From: an uncultured Prevotellaceae bacterium | GTDB taxonomy: Bacteria; Bacteroidota; Bacteroidia; Bacteroidales; Bacteroidaceae | Assembly: GCA_900316265.1 (NCBI GenBank) | Contig: ONCH01000031.1 | Location: forward strand, 1 to 33,441 | Reading direction: 5' to 3' | DNA length: 33,441 nucleotides | Shown: positions 1 to 6,926 of the stretch, one piece after another | How positions within the stretch are numbered: position 1 is the first letter of the stretch | Layout of the letters: each line of letters starts with the position of its first letter | Notes under the pieces: model-generated | What the model was told of the DNA's origin: nothing | Databases searched by the model: none | Seen by the model: the letters and a program-made list of their open reading frames with translations, nothing else | Position numbers and translations under genes: made by a program

Positions 1-53
1 ACCAATTGCCACGAGGCATATACATTCTCAATGGCAAGAAAATTGTTAAATAA
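1..53 (+). CDS. C-terminal end of a T9SS-secreted protein (partial)
   Basis: Frame 3 of the plus strand reads QLPRGIYILNGKKIVK followed by TAA at 51-53. The pattern G-(I/V)-Y-I-x-N-G-K-K-(I/V)-V-K at the very end of a protein is the hallmark of the type A Por secretion (T9SS) C-terminal sorting domain, which directs cargo through the outer membrane and is then removed. Only the last 16 codons are in the window, so the cargo itself (protease, glycosidase, adhesin) cannot be named. The gene converges on the beta-barrel gene at 135-794, with a hairpin terminator between them. The presence of porX and porW in the same window fits a functional T9SS. Confidence 0.7.
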   Translation, partial: QLPRGIYILNGKKIVK

Positions 54-76
54 TTAAATAGAATACTATGAAACAC

Positions 77-110
77 AACCGGCTGACAGCAGTGATGCTC
101 TCAGCCGGTT
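77..110. terminator. Bidirectional hairpin between convergent genes
   Basis: A perfect 10-bp stem, AACCGGCTGA (77-86) with TCAGCCGGTT (101-110), encloses a loop that itself contains AGCA/TGCT. On the plus strand it runs into TTTTATT, so it best terminates the T9SS cargo gene. It also lies 25 bp past the stop of the minus-strand gene and may serve both. Confidence 0.75.
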
Positions 111-134
111 TTATTGTTGTTAAATAAGATCTGT

Positions 135-794
135 TTAGAAGTTCACACCAACATTGATAAAGAATGAACGAGTGTGGACACCGTCGAAGTCGCTGTCGCC
201 GATGTTGGCAAGACCGAAGTCAAAGCCTGCCTCAGCATAGAGCATCTGGTATTCCAAGCCACAGCCAATACGCAAACCTCCGTCAAAACGGTCAACAGCG
301 TTGTAGGAACTGATAGATCTCTGCTCACCATAATACTTCGTCTTACCACCCACTCCTAATGCCAGATAACCACCGAGGAACGGGTCGATATACAGGTCGT
401 CAACGATGTCGAAAGAGTACTTCACTACCAGGGGAATCTGCAGGTAGCTCAGACGGCATTTTACCTTCTGGAACCCAATTTTGTCGTCTGCCATCTTGAA
501 AGGTACACTTTCCATGTTACCACCCTTCTCTGAGTAGAACAAACCTGCCTCTAACCAGACAGGGGTTGAATTAGCCAGTTGGAGACCGTAAACAGCTCCG
601 AAGGCCAGACCTGCACGGCTGTCCATATCAAAGTCGGCATTGTCGCTACTGAGTGATGCGATATTCATACCCAGGCGCAGGCCATAATAGCTTTCTGTGT
701 TGTTGTGGTCGTAACGGTTGTGACTCTTGCTAAACTGTGCGAATGAGGGTGCTGCCATCATTGCGGCAAGTATCAGAATAAATAGTTTTTTCAT
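135..794 (-). CDS. Outer-membrane beta-barrel protein (PorT/OmpW-like family)
   Basis: A 219-residue protein starting MKKLFILILAAMMAAPSFAQ, a clear Sec signal peptide with cleavage expected after SFA. The mature part shows alternating strands typical of the small outer-membrane beta-barrel (PRTase/PorT-like) family of Bacteroidetes: an opening YGLRLGMNIA strand, glycine-rich turns, FLGGYLALGVG in the middle, and a C-terminal strand ending SFFINVGVNF with the terminal aromatic residue expected of barrel proteins. It presumably sits in the outer membrane; its substrate or function is unknown. It has its own promoter just upstream and ends at a hairpin. The family name says little about role, and T9SS PorT itself is only one member, so no symbol is given. 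Confidence 0.8.
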   Translation of the reverse strand: MKKLFILILAAMMAAPSFAQFSKSHNRYDHNNTESYYGLRLGMNIASLSSDNADFDMDSRAGLAFGAVYGLQLANSTPVWLEAGLFYSEKGGNMESVPFKMADDKIGFQKVKCRLSYLQIPLVVKYSFDIVDDLYIDPFLGGYLALGVGGKTKYYGEQRSISSYNAVDRFDGGLRIGCGLEYQMLYAEAGFDFGLANIGDSDFDGVHTRSFFINVGVNF

Positions 795-827
795 GTCTCT
801 TGTTCAATTTTTAATGCTTACAGGGCG

Positions 828-858
828 CAAAGGTACGAATAAGTAAGCAATCCTGCAA
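828..858 (-). promoter_or_regulatory. Bacteroidetes-type promoter for the beta-barrel gene
   Basis: On the minus strand a TTTG -33 box (858-855) and a TACCTTTG -7 box (835-828) are 19 bp apart, matching the Bacteroidetes primary-sigma consensus TTTG-N19/20-TAnnTTTG. The start codon at 794 follows after a leader of about 25-30 nt. The promoter sits within a few bases of the stop of the response-regulator gene, so the beta-barrel gene is probably transcribed on its own. Confidence 0.7.
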
Positions 859-860
859 AT

Positions 861-1613
861 TTATTTGCCAAGAAATTTAGTGTCAAGATACTGTTGGAAG
901 GTGTCTTTATACATATCGCCAATGGGCAGATAAGTGTCTTTATCCATAATAATACGGTTCTTGTTGACCTCCTGAATCATCTTGAGATTAACGATGTATG
1001 AGCGGTGAATGCGCATAAAGTAGTCAGGTAGGCGCTCTTCCATCTTCTTCATTGACAACAGCGTGATGATAGGTCTACTGTCGCTGACGAGGTGCACTTT
1101 CAGGTATTCGCTCATGGCCTCGACGTAGCGGATATCGCTGATAGTAACCTTCACGATACGATATTCGGTCTTGAGGAAGATGGTGTCGTCTGCAGTGTCA
1201 GAGGCTAAACCGCTGACCACAGGAGTATCGTCTCCCCTTCCTGCCGGGAGGGGTTGGGGGGAGAGTCTCTCTTTCAGCCTATTGGCTGCCCGCTGGAAGT
1301 CCTGTAAACCAAAGGGCTTGAGCAGGTAGTCCACAGCGTTGACTTTGAACCCCTCGACGGCATATTCGGCATAGGCCGTGGTGAAGACGATGAGCGGTGG
1401 TGTGGCCAATGACTTGACAAAGTCCATGCCGTTCAGGTCGGGCATGTTGATGTCACAGAAGATGGCATCCACCGTGTCCTGCTCCAGAAACTGACGGGCT
1501 TCCAGCGCACTCTGACACTGTGCTGCCAGTTCGAGGAAGGGTACCTTACTGATATAAGTGACGATTTGCTGGAGTGCCAGAGGCTCGTCGTCAACAGCCA
1601 TGCATCGTATCAT
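861..1613 (-). CDS. LytTR-family response regulator
   Basis: A 250-residue two-domain regulator. Residues 1-115 form a CheY-like receiver: acidic pair VDDE at 7-10, phosphoacceptor Asp54 in IFCDINMP, Thr79/Thr80 in VFTTAYA and Lys99 in YLLKPF. Residues about 144-246 form a LytTR DNA-binding domain (KTEYRIVKV, IRYVEAMSEYLKVHL, RIHRSYIVNL). The ATG overlaps the stop of the upstream kinase gene by 4 bases (TCAT at 1610-1613), so the two are translationally coupled and form one two-component system. Oddity: the interdomain linker, residues 118-129 (SPQPLPAGRGDD), is encoded by a GC-rich hairpin repeat (1234-1253) that looks inserted. Target genes cannot be read from sequence; the adjacent lipoprotein and beta-barrel genes are reasonable guesses. 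Confidence 0.93.
   Translation of the reverse strand: MIRCMAVDDEPLALQQIVTYISKVPFLELAAQCQSALEARQFLEQDTVDAIFCDINMPDLNGMDFVKSLATPPLIVFTTAYAEYAVEGFKVNAVDYLLKPFGLQDFQRAANRLKERLSPQPLPAGRGDDTPVVSGLASDTADDTIFLKTEYRIVKVTISDIRYVEAMSEYLKVHLVSDSRPIITLLSMKKMEERLPDYFMRIHRSYIVNLKMIQEVNKNRIIMDKDTYLPIGDMYKDTFQQYLDTKFLGK
1234..1253. repeat. GC-rich hairpin repeat inserted in frame in the regulator gene
   Basis: CCCCTTCC (1234-1241), loop TGCC, GGGAGGGG (1246-1253) forms an 8-bp stem with one G-T pair, followed by GGTTGGGGGGAGAG. It encodes the proline/glycine-rich linker QPLPAGRG between receiver and LytTR domains. A related element lies at 18593-18640. Short GC-rich repeats that translate as PLP..GRG-like peptides are, from memory, common in Bacteroidetes genomes. 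Confidence 0.55.
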
Positions 1614-2809
1614 GTGAGTGGGATGGTTAGTTCAACAATATAAGTATCGGGTTTGTCTTGGATGTGCAATTCAAAGTTGCTGTCGTAGAGCAAGCGCAGA
1701 CGTTGCTTGACATTGGCCAGACCAACACCGCCTTTTTCCTGATTGGGCGTCTCTGCCTTGGAGTTGCTACAGTTGAAATGTAGCTTGTCGCCGTCGATAG
1801 CCACCTTGATGTGTACAAACGACTGTTGCTGATAGCTGATGCCGTGTTTGAAGGCATTCTCTATGAACGAGATAAGCATCAGGGGTGGTACTGTCTTGTC
1901 GGGTGCCTCGCTGGGCAAATCTACGAGAATCTCTACCTTGTTGGTATAGCGCAGTTGCATGAGTGCCACATAATGGCGGATGAAGTCAAACTCACGAGCC
2001 AGAGGAACACCGCTCTTGTCACCTTCATAAAGGATGAAGCGCATCATCTTTGATAGTTCAAGAATAGTGTCCTTTGCCTTCTCTGGGTCTATATCTACAA
2101 GAGCGTGGATATTGTTCAGCGTGTTCATGAAGAAGTGCGGATTAATCTGGTATTTCAGATATTCTAGCTGCTGCTCCAGATTCTTCTTCTGTAGGTCGTC
2201 CAGTTTCTTCTGGTCAGTACGATTCTTGAAGAAGAGTTTGATACCGATATTCATACCGAACATGAGGATGATGCTAACCACTGCCACAATATTGTGTACA
2301 CCGATAAATGCTGGCAGACGGCGCTCTCCAAGATGCTCTCCACGGTGCTCTCCACGAGGTTCACCATGGTGCTCTCCTTGGTGGAACTCGCGAGGTGGAC
2401 GATCACGGTGTGGGCCCATCATGTAAGGTTGAGGTCCCCTTTCTCGCTGATCGTGTTTGTCGTCCATCTTTCTTTCCATTGGGATGGGTCTGCGTTCCAT
2501 GAACTTGGGACGTTGACTACATTGATAGGCAACGAAAAGAGCAAGGATGGCTACTATCATCGAGACGTAAAGCATACGCTTACGGCGATAGATGAGCAGG
2601 GGTGCCAATAGGAAATTATGGATGAGGAAGATAACTAGATAAAATGCAAAGAGCTTCCATACGAAAAATATCTCAAGCCAATTGAAAGAGAGGTAAGTGT
2701 TACTCACCGTACGCAAATACATCATTAGCACTGGAGCTGCAAAGAGCAGACCCCAGAGTGCCAAGTATATGACGTTCTCTTGTCGTGACTGTATCTTCAT
2801 CCAATACAT
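1610..2809 (-). CDS. LytS/YehU-type sensor histidine kinase
   Basis: A membrane histidine kinase of the His_kinase (LytS/YehU) class, partner of the LytTR regulator it overlaps by 4 bases. The N-terminal 200 residues hold about four hydrophobic segments (near 16-36, 50-74, 83-98 and 170-195). A short coiled region follows, then the phosphoacceptor motif QINPHFFMNTLNNI (His near residue 225) and a HATPase_c domain with PLMLISFIENAFKHG (N box) and KGGVGLANVKQRL (G box). The reading frame extends to a TTG at 2818, but ATG at 2809 (or 2800) is the likelier start. Oddity: between the third and fourth hydrophobic segments lies a hydrophilic loop rich in His, Arg, Glu and Gly with tandem GEHxGE units from 12-bp DNA repeats (about 2316-2376). 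The gene follows the carbohydrate-binding lipoprotein gene by about 55 bp, with no promoter seen between. Confidence 0.9.
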   Translation of the reverse strand: MYWMKIQSRQENVIYLALWGLLFAAPVLMMYLRTVSNTYLSFNWLEIFFVWKLFAFYLVIFLIHNFLLAPLLIYRRKRMLYVSMIVAILALFVAYQCSQRPKFMERRPIPMERKMDDKHDQRERGPQPYMMGPHRDRPPREFHQGEHHGEPRGEHRGEHLGERRLPAFIGVHNIVAVVSIILMFGMNIGIKLFFKNRTDQKKLDDLQKKNLEQQLEYLKYQINPHFFMNTLNNIHALVDIDPEKAKDTILELSKMMRFILYEGDKSGVPLAREFDFIRHYVALMQLRYTNKVEILVDLPSEAPDKTVPPLMLISFIENAFKHGISYQQQSFVHIKVAIDGDKLHFNCSNSKAETPNQEKGGVGLANVKQRLRLLYDSNFELHIQDKPDTYIVELTIPLT

Positions 2810-2864
2810 ATAACGCAACTTTCCAGTTTTTATTTTTTACCTTTTCGTATTTTTCACTTCTTTC

Positions 2865-4625
2865 TTATCGTCTGCCACCAGGACCACCACCCATGGAACT
2901 TGTAATCGTTGATGAGGCTGTTGCACTTGCTGTGTTAGAACCGATAGCGAGTGTGTAGCTGTTGCCACTCGTCATACCCTCTGCTGTGATAAGAATAGTA
3001 CCATTGCTATTGGAGTAGGGAGGCATGGTGAACTTTGCCAGTGTGTTACTGTTGTTGCTGATGGTGACGGTGCTGTTAGCAGTCACTGAACCGCTGGCTT
3101 GTATCAGTCCTTGTGATGTAGAACCTAGCTTACAGTCAATACGACCGCCAATGGCAAAGAGGCTACCTCCTGTGATGTAGAGTGCGTGACTCTCTTCGGC
3201 ATCGACACCAGCCTCAGCTCCACTGGCACCATAAGCCACGATATTGCCGCCCTTGATATAGAGGTTGCCGTTTGTGTCGATACCGTCATTGCTTAATCCT
3301 ACAGCCACTACAGTACCACCACTGATGGTCAGGTCGCTTGACGAGTTGATAGCATCATCGTAGGCGGCTACCATCACACTGCCTCCAGTAATGTCGAGCG
3401 TTCCCTTGCTCTCAATGCCTTCGCCATTGGTGCCAGAAGTGCGTACCATAATGTCACCTCCCGAAATAGTCAGAACTCCATGTTCGTTCTTTGTACCTAT
3501 CTTAATACCCTTTGGAGATGAAGTGTAGGCATCGTCCAGATTGTCGGTATTGCCTTTGTAGTCAAGGCTCTCATTGGTTCCATTGCTGTAGTATAGACCA
3601 CCGGTTGTGATGGCACGAATCTTGCCACCATTGATATATGCTTCCCAATCTGCCTTAAGACCTTTACCACCACTGCCGGTAGCTTTCACATAAACTTCAC
3701 CACCGTTAATGGTTAAGACGCTATCGCACTTAATGCAAGAGACTGCTTTGGTCTCCAGATCCTCCGTGTCCCACTCACCGTCACCAGTGGCTACCACCGT
3801 GGTACGTCCACCGTTGATGATGATATCCTCGTCGCAGTTGAGGCCTTTGGCACCCTTTCCTGCCGTCTCCACATTGATGATACCACCATTGATGATAGCA
3901 TCGGACCCTTTAATGCCATGATTGGCAGCATTGACATAAATGTTAACGCCCTTCTCAAAGAGAACATAGCTCTTTGATTGAATACCATTGTTGTAAAGTC
4001 CCTGTATCTCCAATGAACCCGTTCCGCTAAAGAGTATCTTACCCTTGCTATAAAGAGCACTCTTGTGGTCTTCGCTAATACCATCGGTCAACTTATTTGC
4101 ACCTGTAAGCACGACATAAGCAGCTTTCTTACTATCCAGATTGACGGCTGTCGACTGACTGCTGGTAATATTGGCACCATTGAGGTTAAGCTCATAGTCT
4201 GTGCTACCTGTGATAGTCAGGGAACCATCGGCTGTTGTTCCGCTCACCACATAACAGACTCCTTCCGTCTTGCCGTGGTCGGTTGTGATGTCCTTGCCAT
4301 CGACAACAGTTATCGTGACACCGTTCTCGGTCTTTTCTACAGGATTGGACATGTCGATAGTAACCATCTTCGTAAATTGTTGTGTACTGATGGCATCGCT
4401 GGCCTCTGGATAGGTGGCGGTGGCAACATCGGTAGGTTCAGCTGTTTCTTTGTCAATAGCCACCTCAAAGGTGCTTAATTCACCACTGGCAGAAGTGATA
4501 GTTCCATTGCCATTATTGCCCCAGTTGTTGATAAAATCTTTGTATGTATCGGTGGCATCGTCCGACATACAGGAAGACAGCAGTACTACCGCCGTCAGCA
4601 TCATTAAAATCTTTGTCTTCTTCAT
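2865..4625 (-). CDS. Carbohydrate-binding (Cthe_2159-like) beta-helix lipoprotein
   Basis: Starting at the ATG at 4625 the protein is 586 residues and opens with a lipoprotein signal, MKKTKILMMLTAVVLLSSC (lipobox Cys19); an upstream in-frame start at 4679 would hide this signal. The rest is a long run of short repeats of the type INGGxIxVxxxGxGAKGLxxDxDIxINGG and ISGGTVVAxG, the pattern of a right-handed parallel beta-helix. It matches the carbohydrate-binding domain family typified by Cthe_2159 (DUF4353), with conserved KGIKSDx-like turns. The tail is SSMGGGPGGRR. It is probably anchored in the outer membrane and binds a polysaccharide. It lies directly upstream of the LytS/LytTR pair. A TATCTTTG -7 box at 4674-4667 is a possible promoter, but I see no good -33 box. 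Confidence 0.8.
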   Translation of the reverse strand: MKKTKILMMLTAVVLLSSCMSDDATDTYKDFINNWGNNGNGTITSASGELSTFEVAIDKETAEPTDVATATYPEASDAISTQQFTKMVTIDMSNPVEKTENGVTITVVDGKDITTDHGKTEGVCYVVSGTTADGSLTITGSTDYELNLNGANITSSQSTAVNLDSKKAAYVVLTGANKLTDGISEDHKSALYSKGKILFSGTGSLEIQGLYNNGIQSKSYVLFEKGVNIYVNAANHGIKGSDAIINGGIINVETAGKGAKGLNCDEDIIINGGRTTVVATGDGEWDTEDLETKAVSCIKCDSVLTINGGEVYVKATGSGGKGLKADWEAYINGGKIRAITTGGLYYSNGTNESLDYKGNTDNLDDAYTSSPKGIKIGTKNEHGVLTISGGDIMVRTSGTNGEGIESKGTLDITGGSVMVAAYDDAINSSSDLTISGGTVVAVGLSNDGIDTNGNLYIKGGNIVAYGASGAEAGVDAEESHALYITGGSLFAIGGRIDCKLGSTSQGLIQASGSVTANSTVTISNNSNTLAKFTMPPYSNSNGTILITAEGMTSGNSYTLAIGSNTASATASSTITSSMGGGPGGRR

Positions 4626-4674
4626 ATTAGCATTTTGTTTGTAGTGTATTATTGCTTTTTCTGCTACAAAGATA

Positions 4675-4717
4675 GACAAAAAAAGCCGGCTCGTGAAATA
4701 TAATCAACGAACCGGCT
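4675..4717 (-). terminator. Intrinsic terminator of the alanine-rich lipoprotein gene
   Basis: Reading the minus strand, AGCCGGTTCGT (4717-4707) pairs with ACGAGCCGGCT (4694-4684), an 11-bp stem with one G-T pair, followed by a run of seven or eight T. It lies 20 bp past the stop of the gene at 4738-5349 and overlaps the promoter region of the next gene. Confidence 0.85.
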
Positions 4718-4737
4718 CTTTTATTCAGCGAAAAATC

Positions 4738-5349
4738 TTAAATGCCTAAGCCTTTCTTGACATTCTTGGCAGCATCGTCGATAGCGTCGTTGGCCTGCTT
4801 CTTAGCAGCTTCCTTGGTCTCTTCAACCTTCTGCTTAGCTGCAGCATTGGCCTCGTCAACGGTCTGCTTAGCAGCATCCACAGCAGCGCCCTTGGCCTCA
4901 ACGGCAGCATCAACAGCTGCATCCTTGGTAGCCTCGGCCTTGTTGCTGACAGTCTCAACGATAGCGCTAACCATTACTTCAGGCTCTGTCTCCATGAAGA
5001 CGGCAACAGCAGAAGCTGCGTCAGCATTCTTCTCAACAACGGCCTTAATCTGCTCAGCATTCTCCTTCAGATAGTTCTGTACGGTGGTAACGTAGGTCAT
5101 GGCAGCGTCTGGATCGTTGAGCACGAACTCGCTAACCATTTCCTTTACCTGATCCAGGGCAGCAGAAACCTTCTCTGCATCACCTGCAGCAACAAATGCT
5201 TTCAGATTGTCAATAACGGCATTAGCCTCTTCCTCTGCGTTGATTGCAACTTCAGTACTGTCAGTAGCTTCAGCCTGCTGAGTCTTGTTACCACATGAAG
5301 TGAAACCGATGGCAGCAACAGCCATCACTGCTAAAAGAATCTTTTTCAT
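4738..5349 (-). CDS. Alanine-rich helical lipoprotein of unknown function
   Basis: A 203-residue protein with a lipoprotein signal MKKILLAVMAVAAIGFTSC (Cys19). Residues about 45-130 are helical and acidic (IDNLKAFVAAGDAEKV, MTYVTTVQNYLKENAEQIK). Residues about 130-200 are an Ala/Lys/Glu/Asp-rich stretch of amphipathic 11-residue-type repeats (AAVDAAVEAKGA, AAKQTVDEANAAAKQKVEET), reminiscent of LEA-like or apolipoprotein-like coils. No enzymatic motif is visible. It is probably a periplasmic or surface lipoprotein with an extended helical body. It is transcribed alone: a promoter lies at 5397-5426 and a strong terminator at 4675-4717. This lone arrangement and the regular codon use suggest high expression, but that is inference. 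Confidence 0.8.
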   Translation of the reverse strand: MKKILLAVMAVAAIGFTSCGNKTQQAEATDSTEVAINAEEEANAVIDNLKAFVAAGDAEKVSAALDQVKEMVSEFVLNDPDAAMTYVTTVQNYLKENAEQIKAVVEKNADAASAVAVFMETEPEVMVSAIVETVSNKAEATKDAAVDAAVEAKGAAVDAAKQTVDEANAAAKQKVEETKEAAKKQANDAIDDAAKNVKKGLGI

Positions 5350-5396
5350 AACATTTCTTTTTAGTTATACATAAAAATAATAAGCTTTCTCGGCCG

Positions 5397-5426
5397 CAAA
5401 GGTAAGCATAATTTCTGAATAAACAA
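5397..5426 (-). promoter_or_regulatory. Promoter of the alanine-rich lipoprotein gene
   Basis: On the minus strand the -7 box is TACCTTTG (5404-5397) and the -33 box is TTG (5426-5424), 19 bp apart. The leader to the ATG at 5349 is about 40 nt and A-rich. It is back to back with the cobalamin operon promoter, the two -33 boxes being about 16 bp apart. Confidence 0.65.
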
Positions 5427-5442
5427 TTTTTTCATACAGAAA

Positions 5443-5474
5443 TTTGCAAATATGCCATTTTAGTTGTATCTTTG
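5443..5474 (+). promoter_or_regulatory. Promoter of the cobalamin biosynthesis operon
   Basis: TTTG (-33, 5443-5446), a 20-bp spacer and TATCTTTG (-7, 5467-5474) match the Bacteroidetes consensus closely. Transcription should start near 5480, leaving only about 25 nt before the ATG at 5505. That is far too short to hold a cobalamin riboswitch. Confidence 0.75.
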
Positions 5475-5504
5475 CGACTTATAGTAGCAAGAGAAAACGA
5501 CAAA

Positions 5505-6926
5505 ATGGGAAAAATCATTATTGCAGGAATAGGTCCTGGCAGTGCAGCGGATGTTACTCCTGCCGTATTGGAGGCAGTACGTGAAGCAGACGCTATCGTG
5601 GGCTACAAATATTACTTCCAGTTCATCGAGACTTACGTCAAAGAAGGCTGTGAATGCATTGACACGGGCATGAAGAAGGAGCGTGAACGTGCTGAGCAGG
5701 CTTTCCTATTGGCTGAGCAAGGGAAAACAGTTGTTGTTATCTCCTCTGGTGATGCAGGCATCTATGGTATGGCTCCACTTATCTATGAGATGCAGCGCGA
5801 GCGCTCGTGTGCGACGGTTTCCCCGTCGCAAAGCATCGAGATTCTCTCTCTTCCTGGCATCTCTGCTTTCCAGAAAGCAGCCTCTTTATTAGGTGCTCCA
5901 TTAGGCCATGATTTATGCCTTATCTCTCTCTCAGACCTTATGACACCGTGGGAAGTGATTGAACGTCGAATTAAGGCCGCCGCTGTTGGCGATTTTGTCA
6001 CGGCTATCTATAATCCCAAGTCGCATGGCCGCTATTGGCAACTCTATCGCTTGCAGGAGCTTTTCTTGCAAGAACGTGCTGCTGACACTCCTGTGGGCTA
6101 TGTCCGTCAGGCAGGGCGTGAGGAGCAGGAAGTTAAAATGACAACCCTTGGTGCTTTCGATCCAGAGGAGGTGGATATGTTTACCGTTATATTGATTGGT
6201 AACTCCCAGTCGTATGTCTATGAAGGTAAAATGATTACTCCTCGCGGCTATTATCGTAATAAGGAACAAGAAGGAGAGAAGCCTGGACAAACAATTATGA
6301 TGCAATCTTTCAGCACCATTCTCTCTGAGATGCAGCACCCTGATGTGCCCACATGGCGCCTCTGGCCGTTGTTGCATGCCATACATACTACCGTGGATTT
6401 CAGCATGGAACAGTGTCTTTGGATGGACGAATGTGCAACGGAGATTTTGTATAATAAGGTGGTCGATGGGAGTCTGAAGCATATCGTTACAGATGTCACG
6501 ATGGCTGCTAGCGGAATCCGTAAAGGTGCTTTAGAAAGACTCGGCATCCAAGTGCATTGTTATATCAATGACCCCAGAACGAAACAGATTGCTGACGAGA
6601 AGGGTATTACACGTAGTCAGGCATGTATGCAACAGGCGGCAGAGGAATATCCTGAAGCGCTTTATGTCGTTGGGAATGCACCTACTGCACTTTTTGAGAT
6701 ATGTGATTTGGTTCGTAAGGGAAAGATGCATCCTGCAGGTATTATTGCTGCTCCCGTGGGGTTTGTTCATGTCTGCGAAAGTAAACATGCAGCCAAGACG
6801 TTGAAGCAAATTCCTAAGATGATAGTGGAAGGGCGCAAGGGCGGCAGTAACCTCGCCGCTACGCTCTGCAATGCCATCTTGACTTTCGATGATGCCGAAC
6901 AACTGAAACCTGGTCGCGACTTATGA
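5505..6926 (+). CDS. cobJ: CobJ-CbiC fusion: precorrin-3B C17-methyltransferase / precorrin-8X methylmutase
   Basis: A 473-residue bifunctional corrin-ring enzyme. Residues 1 to about 265 are the tetrapyrrole methylase CobJ/CbiH, which methylates C17 with ring contraction: AGIGPGSAADVTPA at the start, SSGDAGIYGMA, the AIYNPKS motif and VILIGNS. Residues about 290-470 are the methylmutase CbiC/CobH, which moves the C11 methyl to C12: HAIHTTVDF with the probable catalytic His, VTDVTMAASGI, GNAPTALFEI and APVGFVHVCESK. Both domains look complete. The frame opens at a TTG at 5472, but that overlaps the promoter, so the ATG at 5505 (MGKIIIAG) is chosen. The stop overlaps the next start as ATGA. 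First gene of the operon. Fused CobJ-CbiC is, to my knowledge, usual in Bacteroidales. Confidence 0.92.
   Translation: MGKIIIAGIGPGSAADVTPAVLEAVREADAIVGYKYYFQFIETYVKEGCECIDTGMKKERERAEQAFLLAEQGKTVVVISSGDAGIYGMAPLIYEMQRERSCATVSPSQSIEILSLPGISAFQKAASLLGAPLGHDLCLISLSDLMTPWEVIERRIKAAAVGDFVTAIYNPKSHGRYWQLYRLQELFLQERAADTPVGYVRQAGREEQEVKMTTLGAFDPEEVDMFTVILIGNSQSYVYEGKMITPRGYYRNKEQEGEKPGQTIMMQSFSTILSEMQHPDVPTWRLWPLLHAIHTTVDFSMEQCLWMDECATEILYNKVVDGSLKHIVTDVTMAASGIRKGALERLGIQVHCYINDPRTKQIADEKGITRSQACMQQAAEEYPEALYVVGNAPTALFEICDLVRKGKMHPAGIIAAPVGFVHVCESKHAAKTLKQIPKMIVEGRKGGSNLAATLCNAILTFDDAEQLKPGRDL

Noticed and set aside
2034-2426. 130-codon plus-strand frame over the kinase gene
   Set aside because: Shadow of the kinase; it consists of low-complexity Arg/Ser/Cys-rich translation.
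5375-5505. Cobalamin riboswitch before the cob operon
   Set aside because: The consensus promoter leaves a leader of about 25 nt and no B12-box-like sequence is seen.
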